In this document: piece by piece, positions 12,501 through 24,500 of the stretch
Layout of the letters: each line of letters starts with the position of its first letter
Position numbering within the stretch: the stretch's first letter is position 1
DNA from: Proteles cristata cristata
Taxonomy: Eukaryota > Chordata > Mammalia > Carnivora > Hyaenidae
DNA length: 64,000 nucleotides
Direction of reading: 5' to 3'
NCBI GenBank assembly: GCA_017311185.1
Contig: JAESUZ010003182.1
Location: forward strand, 248,001 to 312,000
Made by a program: the position numbers and the translations under genes
Notes under the pieces: model-generated
Told to the model about the DNA's origin: nothing
Database searches by the model: none
Seen by the model: the letters and a program-made list of their open reading frames with translations, nothing else

Positions 12501-15500
12501 CGAGCTGTTGCAAATGACAAGATTTCATTCTCTTTGATTACCAAGTAATATTCCATTGTATCTATATACCACATCTTTTTTATCCATTCATCCTTCACTT
12601 TCCTCTTTTGTTATTCTGGAAAGCCTTCACACCACCTCTAAAGAAAGACTTTAGGACTGAATTACTCTTTTGTCCTTAACAAAACTAACTCATACATTCC
12701 TTAAATAGTCTGCATATGGGGTTTTTTCCATCACTACTATTTCAAATAGTTTCACTTATGTATATTGATCCTAGTTTTCAATACTTAGTAACCTCTATTT
12801 TTCAGAGAAAACGAGGAAGTAGTTTGTGAATTTCCTGTCAACTACTGGTATTTTTGTAGCACATTGGCAACTTTTGTGAATATACTACATTTATAACATC
12901 AAGAGCTATGCTTCATAGTATAATTTCTTAATATGGCAAAAAGAACATATTTATTAGCATATCAAAATATCTTGAGTCTCTCTGTCAAAATAAGAATCCA
13001 AAAGTAGATGCACCAGCGTGGCTCAGTTAGCTAAGCATTAACTCCTAGTTTTGGCTCAGGTCATGGTCTCATGGTTTGTGAGATCAAGACTCACGTCAGT
13101 GCAGAGCCTTCTTGGGATCCTCTCTCTCTCCCTCTTTCTCTACTCCTTCCCTCTCACATGCACTTGTGCTCTCTGTCTCAAAATAAATAAACATTAAAAA
13201 AAAGAATCTACAAGTATGTAAACTTGTATTCAGTAATTAATATTTCATTGATTTGTCTTTTTTTTTTTTAATGTTTATTCTTGAGAGAGAGAGACAGAAT
13301 GCAAGCAGGGGCAGAGAGAGAGGGAGATACAATCCAAAGCAGGCTCCAGGCTTCGAGCTGTCAACACATAGCCCGATGTGGGACTCAAACTCACAAACCG
13401 TAAGATCATGACCTGAGCCGAAGTTGGGCACTTTTAACTGACTGAGCCACCTAGGTGCCCCTTGTTGTTTTGTCTTATTTAGAAATGGTCTAGATATTCA
13501 ACAAATATATATCATTTCGTGTACCTTAGTATAACTTTAGTTTCAAGTTATCAAAAAGATCTTGGACACTACTTCCAAGTAGACATACTATAAAACACAG
13601 TTATTGTTGAAATAAAGCTTGTCAGAATAATAATTAAATTAAAATTAAATCTATAAGTTTTATAATCTTAAACATTTAGTAAATATAATATTAGCTTATT
13701 TGATTAGAAAACCCATGTAGAATAAAAATGTATAATCAGATCATACTCAGTGCTGATAATTCAGAAGATACAGCTGTTTTTATTAAACCAACTGTATTAA
13801 TCTTGTCTTATTTATGAAAGATTTACCGAAATCACATGAACTTGAAAAATATTTGAGTTACTTTCTGTATTTCTGAGAGCTTGGGGAATATTTAATTCAT
13901 ATAAGCTTTTGTGTTTTTAAAGCTCATTTAGAATAGAGATCTTTTAATGGATTTGATAAATTAATTTGTCAGAGGTACCTTTCAGAGGTAACAAAATATC
14001 ACATATACATAATATACCTATCCAAAGGTATAGACAGACACACATACAGATGGTCCCCAATTTGCCATGGTTTGATTTATGATTTTCTGACTTTACGATG
14101 ATACAAAAATGATCCACATTCAGTAGAAACCATACTTTAACATGTGAATTTTGAAATTTTCCTGAACTGACGATATGCAGTATGATCCTCACTCGTGATG
14201 CTGGGAAGGGGCCACGAGCCTCAATTCCCTGGCAGCCACGGGGTCACACGGTCCACAACTGCTATACCAGCTGCCATTCTGCACCCACACAGCCACTCTG
14301 TTTTTCACTTGCAGTACAGTATTCAATAAATTACATTAGCTTTTACTTGTACTATTGCCTTCTATTGTAAAAAAAAAAAAAGAGAGAGAAATTTATTTTT
14401 CCTCCTGAGAAGCTCCAATTAACACCCTCCTTAGCAAACCTCCAATGCCTTTTTCCTTAGCTTATTCCAGCCTTTAAAAATGAATAAAGAAGATGTGGTT
14501 TATATATATGATGGAATACTACTTGGCAGCGAGAAAGAATGAAATCCTACCCTTTGCAGCAGTGTGGATGGAACTGGAGGGTAATATGCTAAGTGAAATA
14601 AGTCAGTCAGAGAAAGGCAGATACCATATGTTTCACTCATGTGTGGAACTTGAGAAACTTAACAGAAGACCACGGGTGGAAGGGAGGGGGATAAATTAGT
14701 TACAAACAGAGAGGGAGGGAGGCAAATAATAAAAGACTCTTAAATACAGAGAACAAATTGAGGGTTGATAAGGGGTGGATCAGGGGAGAGGGAAAAGGGG
14801 TGATGGGCATTGAGGAGGGCACTTGTTGGGATGAGCACTGGGTGTTCAATGAATCATGGGAATCTACCCCCAAACCCAAGAACACACTGTATACACTATA
14901 TCTTAGCCACTTGACAATACATTTTATTAAAAACAAACAAATAAAGATTGTAGACTCCCCCCAAATAAATTAAATAAATTTTTAAAAAAGTAACTTCTTA
15001 GCGGACTAAAATAACTAACTGCCTAAGGCTGAACCACAGTCTTCATTACACATTAGAGCAAATAGAAAGATCTTGAAGGTCTCCCCCACAAATATTGATA
15101 AAAAATTTTAGTCCTTACACTGAACAGGTTAACCACTTGTTCTATCTGCTAGAAACATAATTTGAATAAAAATGAGGATGAAAAGTGAATTTGAAAACTG
15201 ACTCTGACACAAGCTAGTAAGTTTTACATTACTGTAGTAGTTTCTACTGTTAAGGTCTTTATAGATCTTTCTCATCTCAAAATTACATTGTGTCCCAATA
15301 AGCCCATTGTAAGTTGAACATACTGTAAATTAAAAATACACTTAATACACCTCACTTACCAAGTATCATCCGTTAGCCTGGCCCACCTTGCATGTGATCA
15401 AGACCCTCACATTGGCCTACACCTGGGCAAAATCATCTAACAAAAAGCCTATTTTTTAGATGTAATTTATTGAATACAGTACTCATGTAATTTATTGAAT

Positions 15501-18500
15501 TACATTTGAAGGAGGAGGTGGTGGAGGGGAGTTCATGGTAGGGACAGATTTTAATTTGTGTTCTAAATCTGATTTCTGTTCTAGAATTTTGCTAGGGGAA
15601 TCTTTTAGGCTGGCTGCGATCTTTTTTTGTGTGTGTCTTCCCAGTTTGATCCTCCCATATTGGTAATATGACATTTGTTTAAGGTGAGAACTCTCTGAAA
15701 TCCTTTTAAATATAACAACTTTTCCAAATCAAAGGATCCATTGTCTGGCTATTGACAATTTAAGAACCCCACAAAGATACCTATTCCAGAATGTGACTCA
15801 AAACTGGTAGGCATTTGGGGTGCTTGGTGGCTCAGTAGGTTGAGCATCTGACTCTTGATTTTGGCTCATGTTATGATCTCATGGTTGATGAGTTTGAATA
15901 CCGCATTGGGCTCTGCACTCAGCTCTTGGAGCCTGCTTGGAATTCCTCTCTCTGCCCACCCCCAAAATAAATCAATAAACTTTAAAACAACAACAAGAAA
16001 AAACCCGTAGTCTTTTATGTGACTTAAAAAGCTACATAGCCAAAGGCGGGTCGGAAGGGTACATTCTGCCCTGTTGACATTATCAAGTGTTAGCTTTTCT
16101 GAGTCTATGTAACAATAGCGACAGTCCCAGAAATGTAGTCACTTCCTGCAAATTTCTAAACAATCATCTAGGATTTTGGACAGTATGATACCAAATAGAT
16201 ATTTGAGCTTTAAATAGAATTGATTTAATTGTTTTGAATAACCTAGAATTCTAGGATAATAATTAAATATTTAAAGGTGGATTCATTTAAAAAAAGGTAG
16301 TTTCCAACAATTCTTGTATTATCCGGTAAAGATTCAGGGCCAGTTGAGCTGTTGTTACTCTGGCATACATAGTAAAAATATAAGACCTTCATCTAAAATT
16401 GGAATTTTAGGGGTGCCTGGGTGGCTCAGGTCATGATCTCACAGTTTGTGGGTTTGAGCTCTGTGTGGGGCTCTGTGCTGACAGCTCAGAGCCTGGAGCC
16501 CACTTCAGATTCTGTTGTGTCTCCTCCTCTCTCCTCCATTTGCACTCAGTTTCTCTCTTCCAAACAATAAATATTGAAAAAATAAAATTGGAATTATAAA
16601 CGGAACCCGAATTTAATTCATTCTTTTCTGCACTCGTAAATTAATATACAGTCTTACTTAGTAAAAAGTCTGTTTTTTTAAATTCATCAATTCATCCATC
16701 CCTAGAACATTTTTAGGAGAAAAATTGTGGCACAATATAGCATAGAGAAAAATAGCACTCTCTGCCACTTTATTTTCCACACTGAAAAATATTCAATGCA
16801 AAGTGTACAGTAGTAGACATCTATATTCCTCTGAAGCACAGGTGTAACTACACATATTTGTAATGGGTTTGTCAAACTTCAGAAATAATGCTCCAGCTGT
16901 GTGCTCATCCTGTTGGGAATAAATCTTTGAAATTTTAATTAATGTATGATTTGGAATGCAGTAGAATAGTTCAAATTCAGCCTGTGATTAATATATGAAC
17001 CTGTTTGTAACTATGGTTTCTTTTTTGTAATTAATGTCTTCTGGTGCTTTGTAGATTCTTACAAATCTCACTCTGAAGATACTTGGCCTAGGATTCGGAT
17101 GTAATGGATTTCAGTCTTTCTCTGTATCCATTTCCTTTAGGAAGTCCTTAGAGTATAAGCTTAACAGGTACATTTCGTTCTTTTCCCCTGTGACTGTGGA
17201 AATGCCATCAGGTTGGTGGATACTGGGATAAATCTTGCAGCACAGTGACTCAGTTGAAGGAAGGTCTCAACCGAATTCTCTGCCTGATCCCCTACAATGT
17301 GATCAGTCAGTCTGTGTGGGAGTGTATTATGCCCGAGTGGCTGGAAGCCATCAGAACAGAAGTCCCAGATAACCAGTTAAAAGAATTCAGGGAAGTATTA
17401 AGGTGAGTAAGTAGTTTAATGAAGTCACCACAAGTCTAATGATGTCTGACATTTATTGAGCATGTAATGTGTGCCAGGAACCGTGTTAAATATTTAATAT
17501 AATCTTGTTTACTTTTTAACAACCCTGTAGAGGAATTTTTAGGTGCAAAATGAAGTTGTTACAGTAAATTGTGCTAAGGTGACCTGAAATTGTTGAAAAA
17601 AGATTTTGTTCTTGTGGAATAATACACATACCGTATTGTTTGTTTAGCTTCAAATATAATTATGGTTTGGTTAACATGGGGAGAGTGCAAAGGGATAATG
17701 TTTTTAGATGTTGGGGAGCAACTCTAATTCCTTAGAAATGCAATTCTTTCTGTTAAGCCTAATATGAATATAAACATTAATATTATTAACAACAGTATTA
17801 TATCTATTCTAATGACATAAACTATTATAGTAAAATGTAACATGATAATAACATTCAGAACACAGCCCGATCCAAAGTGTTTGGCTCCCCAGATAAGATA
17901 CAGTTAAAAAATGCAACTCAACCCTAATATATGTCCATTGGTCATTTACTTTCGTTGCTCTGCTTTCCAGCAAAATGTTTGACATTGAGCTCTGTCCTCT
18001 ACCTTTTTCATTGGAAGAAATGTTTGGCTTTATTAGTTGTCGGTTCACAGGATACCCTTCCTCTGTGCAGGAACAAGCTTTACTGTGGCTTCATGTGAGT
18101 AAATGGTACTTTTAGTCATTTGTGGCAATAGTTCTTAGCCTGGGAACTTTAGATCACTGGGTAGAAGAGTGGGGAGTTATTGCAGAGTCCATAAATTTGC
18201 ATGTTTGCTGAGGACTGTCTAGACTAATAACTCACTGCATAGATAAATAACTACATTTCAAATATATGTGGCTATAGTTAATAAAATACAGATTTATGCA
18301 GTACTATTACTGAATTCATAATAGCTTTTGGTCCTTATGTAGTTTTCCATCAGTAGATTCTAGAAGTGTAATAGGCTGTCTTGTGGGGTTCTCATAAATC
18401 TTTTGGCATTAAATAGGTGCTTTACTTGGGAAAGTTGAGAGCTGCTGACTTAGAATGGAATGCCTTTCTCCCCAGTCTACATTTGTAACTCCAGCTTATC

Positions 18501-21500
18501 CTTAAAGCCCAACTCAAAAATGATCTCATCTATGAAGTTTCCCTCACACCCCCATTTTTCCTTCGGAATTCATTATTCCTTCTCCCAGTACTCATACAGG
18601 CTCCTTGGGTAAATTTTATTCAGCCTCAGACTGAGTTCATTTTTGTCTCTTCTCCTGAGTGCAAATGCATGGAGTTCAGGGACCAGGCGAGTCTGTTTTC
18701 ATTTTGAATTCATACCTCCCTTCATCCTTTCCTCTCAGCATCTAGCACGTGCCTTGTGTTTATTTAATGAATGTTCTTAAAAATTTACTAAATTGAGTTG
18801 AATGTCTGTCAAAAAGTTTGGCTAGTTTCAAAAAAGGAGGCCAGGGTCAATGTTTAGATCAGCTATGGGTGCAGATACATTGCTGGGTCATAGAAGGGTG
18901 GCTTTCAAGTCATCAAGATGCCTTTCTGGGTTCTAAACTGAGGAACAGTATTTTTCACAACTGACAAAGAGTAAAGGGACCATTTTTTAAAAAGGTACCT
19001 TTTGGACCCCAAATTTTAACATTTCATCCCCAAGTAGATCTCTGCAAGATAATTTCTCTTCTTAGGTAAGCCTGTTCTTCTATAGATGGCTAGGTGTGGT
19101 ACTCAGACATGCCCTTTAGGCTGAGCTCAGTAGGGGTGAGTAGAAAGGACTCTAAACCTCTGTCCTTACCATGGCTAGAGCAATTACAGCTGCATGTTTT
19201 ATGGACTGGACTTGCCCAGAGTTCTGGGTTGAAGACAAGGTGCTGCAATTGAAGGAGATTTTAAACCACTGGTCTAACCATTTGGAGAATAGAGTGAACA
19301 GTATAGTGATTGGAATTGACTGATTTATTAATTAATTGTGGAAACATTTATAGAGTTCCTCTGTGCCAGGCACCGTAGTTGGCACAGGGATGAAAATGGG
19401 ATAAGAGATGGTTCACACTTCTTTCTGCGGGGAGCTCACAGTGGGAGAGACAGTATCAAACAGTCAAATATAATGAAAAGTTATTATCGCTTTAATAAAT
19501 GTATGTATAAAATTCTAAGGAAGCAGAGAAGAGGAATGGATTAACTCTGTCTGAAGGAAAGATGCATCTGTTTGCAAAAATTCATTACAGATGAAGTCAC
19601 TTGATTTTGGCAGAAGATAGCTGAGCTTGCATCAGAAACCAAGATCAGAGGGTGCAGTCAGATCAGAAGGAGGATGGACTGGAGAAAGATTGCACACAGG
19701 TTATACTAGTCCAGGAGGAAGCTGATGGATAAGGCACTAGCAGCGCTATGGAAAAGAGGAGACAGTGTCAAAAGATACTTAGAAGTTTTAGTAGAAATAA
19801 CATGGCAATTTATGGGATGTGGGGAGTGGGGGAGATGGAAGGTCCACTAATAACTTTGACTTTTTGATATGAAAAATTGAGGTTGGCTGTGCTGGCAGAA
19901 TATACATAAGGCTAAGTATCCTTATGTTCAGTAGTTCACTTTGGGGAAAAAATGTTAAATGCAGTTTTTTTTTTGAGTTTTAAAGTTTATATTTTGGGGG
20001 ATATATGCCTTTTTTCCCCAGGTATTATCGGAGTTAGACATCATGGTTCCACTTCAACTATTGATAAGTATGTTTTCTGATGGAGTTAATTCTGTTAAAG
20101 AACTGGCAAATCAAAGAAAATCAAGAGTCAGTGAACTGGCAGGGAACCTTGCAGCTCGAAGGGTAATTATTGCCACAACTGTTTTTGTCTTACTTGTTAA
20201 GATTTTGTCAATTATACTAGGTCTAAAAGTAACATAGTTAACTTCTCTGAAAATGCTTTTTCATCCCATCTCACTCTGTTAGTCTTTTAAGTACGTGAAA
20301 TAATAGAAAACATTGATCTAAGATATGTTCTGTATAATCCACGGTCAATAAATTATTGAGTTTTCATTTTCCTTTGAGTTTTTCTCCTGCACGTACCTAT
20401 TAGCTATCTCACACCCTTGATGAAAGCAAAAAGAGTAGCTCTGAGGTATTATTCTTTTTTCTTTTTTTTCTTTTGGTCTCCTGGTGAATTAGAATTCTTT
20501 ACCCATTGCTAGGCAGATAGGTGCTTCACTTTGGGGATGAGGAGTTTGGATGTTTTGTTCTATCATGTTTTGAGAAGATGTTGTCATCTGATGGTGGCTG
20601 GGAATGATGCTGTCACTGTGGACCAACTGAGCCCATTTTGGGGGCCCCTTTGTATTTTTGTGAATGAGAAAAGTCAACATAGTCTAGTCCAAGGGATAGG
20701 AAAGCTATTGGGAATTTCTGATAATATTTCTGTAGAGGACCTGTTAGAGCTTTTGTTGACATGCTGACATTTCTAGACCAGGATCAGTTCTGGAGAGGTT
20801 TACTCTCAATGTGATGGTAGGCAGGGACTGTTCTCAACTTTCCCTTGTCAGCCTCTCCATACCATTTTTCCTACTGTTTTTATTCTACCTTGTATCTAGG
20901 GACTAGAAAATATGTCAAAATCATGGGATCATAGTTTGTATTCAGCTCTCTTTTGATTTTTAATCATCACTACTTTTCTTGTCTGCCTCCTAAGAACCAG
21001 CTGGCAAACATTTTTATGTTGTTTTTTTCTTCTGTAACCTTTGATTATGAGATAACTTAGTTGGTACCTTATACTGTGCAATATATTCACAGTGAACCAT
21101 AACACAGAATTGTGTGAGACCGTTGGAGAAGAGCTCATTGTCCTCATTTTACAAATACTTAGCCTGAGGTTCAGTGAGCTGACGTGATTTGCCATTGATA
21201 ACACTATCAATATCCAGGTATTCTGGTTCTTAATGGGGTACTCTTTTTCTTTAGTTTAAATATGGTGTTCAAGGAACTTTCTGGTTATTGGATCTTTAGG
21301 AGAGAAAATATGATTTCAGAGTGATATACAGGTATGTCAGTCAAGGTCCTGGTACAGAATTTATTCTTGATGGTTCAAGTGAAGAGACTTTCATGGAGAC
21401 TCTGCCTATAGAGTTATGGGGAAAGTTAAGGGAGCAGTAAGGGTTGGTGAGGCACCTAAACTCCAGCAACAGCTCAGTAGGAAGCCTTTAGACCCCTAAA

Positions 21501-24500
21501 GGTGAAGGAACAAGGAAAAGGGTTTCTTGAGCCCACTGAGAGCTGAAATTTTAAGGAAGGGCTGGCTGGAAGAGTAATGGAGAGATCGCCAGAGATGTAG
21601 CATCAAAGCAGGCAGGGAGTGGGTGATACACTACTACCTCTCTCTCCTTCAGCTTCAGGGCTTCTGCTGGTATCTCCCATTGACTAACCCAGCTGGAAGC
21701 CAGCTGGCATGAAAGTTGGGAGAGACTCTGTTCTTGGCATCCTTGGGCACATAGCAGGGCCGAAAACAGCAGTGAGGGGCTTGGGTAGGCAAATGGAGAA
21801 TAACCAATACAACAGATTTGACATATATTGTTTTCCCATGTTAGCTTGATAATTATAATATTCAGATGTCATTGTTCTTTAATCAGTCTTCTTAAACTGA
21901 GATTTAGTGCTTGTGATTCTAAAACTGATCTTGCAATATCAGGTTATGGTTTTAGGTTGATGAAAACAATTTCCTTTAATCAGAAATATGTGATAGAATG
22001 AACAATATAATGGCGAAGACAGCTGCCTTCATTTTTCAGGGTGCTGATGTTTCATTCACCTGACAATCAGTCACAAAGTTCAGGTGATTTTATTTCTTAT
22101 TTTTATATTTTGAGAAGATCCATAGTGTTTGGAAGTACTAATGCTATTGACTAAGGAAGGGAATCAGTGTGACAGCTGGAAATACCTTCCATGAGCCCCT
22201 AGATATTTCATATAGCCATTTTAGCTTCTATGAGTTCACTTATGTGTGTTGATGTTCTTTCTTCTAGGTGAGTGTCGCCTCTGATCCTGGCCGACGAGTT
22301 CAGCACAATATGCTGAGTCCATTTCATAGTCCTTTTCAGAGTCCATTTCGGAGTCCTATGCGTAGTCCATTTCGTAGCCCTTTCAAGAATTTTGGACACC
22401 CAGGAGGAAGGACTATTGACTTTGATTGTGAAGATGATGAAATGAATCTAAATTGTTTCATCCTCATGTTTGATCTTCTCCTGAAGCAGGTAGCTGAAGC
22501 ATGAGCTTCCTTTAGTTCAGAGGTGAAGAGTAAGGGAAAGCATTGTATAGTGATTCTTGCTATGTGTGTGACATCTTCATACTTGCCGAAATGATGCAAC
22601 ATCACTCAAGACATTTTACAACCCCCTTTCTGGGATTCCCTAGAATGTGAAAAATACTTGTATGAATATCTGCAATGATGTTGACATATGAGAATGGATA
22701 TAAATTTTAGAAACCCTCTAGCATCATTAGACTGGATTCTGTTGAACAAATTTGGTGAACTGAGTAATGCTATTGTTGGAAAGAGCAAGGTACTACTCTG
22801 TGGTGATTGGCTGATTTAAATACATTCCAGAAATTGATTTTTGTAGGTAATTTCAAAAGAGAAGTTTAAAAGTCTGGCCAGGAGAGCATTTCTTCTTAAC
22901 TTTTTATTTTGAAGTAATTTCAGGCTTGCAGAAAAGTTGCGAGAATAGCACAAAGAATTCCCTAATACTCCTCCCCCAGATTCTCCAGGTGTTAACATTT
23001 ATCACATTTATTTCTATCACTCTCTTAATCTGTATATGTATGTATGTATTATAGAATTTTTAAATAAACCATATGAGGGTAAGTTGCAAATATGGTGTCC
23101 CTTTATCCTTAAACACTTCAGAATGTATTTCCTAAAAAATAAGGACATTCTCTTATATAACCAAGTACAAAATAAGGAAATCAGTCAAAATTAGGAAATT
23201 AATATTGTTATAATACTATTATCTGTTATCTGACCCACAGAAATTAATCATTTTTTAAATTGATGTAATGATTATATCTTTATAGCAAAAGAAAAAAAGT
23301 GTTTTGATCTAGGACACAACCCAGCATCACTCCTTGCAAATATTTGTCCTGTCTCCTTAGTCTTCTTTAATCCAGAGTAGTCCTTCAATCTTTGTTCATC
23401 TTTCATGTTCTTGATATTTTTGAGGAGTACGGGCCAGTTATTTTGTAGAATGTCCCTCAATTTGAGTTTATCTGATGTTTCTTTATGCATCTATTTGGGT
23501 TAAGCATTTTTTGGCAGTAACACTGCTAGTGTGATGTTATATCCTTTTCAATGCATCATATTGGGAGGCACATGACACGATAATGTTGCCTTACCTGGTG
23601 GTGATAACTTGGGAACGTGATTTCTGCTAAATTTCTCTACTCCAAAGTCACTGTTTTCCCCTTTGTAATTAGTAAGTAACTTGCAGGCTGAGATTTTCTG
23701 TTTCTCATCAGACTTTCACCTAATAGTTTTAGCATCCAGGGTTGATTCATGCCTGGATCAATTATTACTATGATGGTTACCAAATGATAATTTTCTAATT
23801 TTATCATTTCTTTTAATTTATTAGCTGGCATTCTACTGAAGAAACAGTTTCTCTTCTCTCCCATTTCTATATTTATTTGTTCATCTTATACCTGCACGTA
23901 CACATGAATTCTTATTTCATTCAGTGAGTTAAAATCTGTTACTATGATTATTTATTTTGATGTTCATATTGTCCTGTATTTGATCAGTGGGAGTCCCTTC
24001 AGGCTGGCTCCTGTGTTCTTTTGACATATCCCAATCATTCCTTGAACACTTCCTTAATTTCTGGCATAACAAGATGTTCCAGGCTCATTTTATATTTTCC
24101 TAGCCCCAACCTTGAAATCAGCCATTTCTCCAAGGAGCCCTGGTTCCTCTTAGTGGATAATGGATAATGGTATTTAGAAACCAAGATCTGGACATTAGGT
24201 GAGGAGCAGCATTTTTTAAATGTGTAAAATTTCACAAAGTGATAAGTTTAAAAAACAACTTTTTAAAATGTCCTACATGATTTTAAAAATAATTCCCATT
24301 GTTTGTCTTCTGTTTAGAGTCTTTTTAGAAGAATCCATGGAAAACAATATGTATTCATGGTCTATAATCCTTATCATCTTTAAGTAACTTAATATTGTTG
24401 TTAGTAAATTTTATCCCCAATTAGTTTGCCAGTGGAATATTGGATAAAAGGACCAAATTCCTTCTTTTTTCTTTTTTCTTTTTCTTTCTTTCTCTCTTTT

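Larger units (their letters stand above)
7998..17211 (+). other. UNC79 intron 3 (9,214 nt)
   Basis: Large AT-rich intron with six SINEs, an antisense and a sense L1 tail and two half-copies of an old DNA transposon. The stretches 8450-11000 and 11210-12100 hold no recognisable gene or repeat; short open frames there have no family match I know. Confidence 0.85.
18095..20021 (+). other. UNC79 intron 5 (1,927 nt)
   Basis: Contains L2-like relics near 18495-18780 and 19325-19560; no SINEC, no other gene. Confidence 0.85.
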
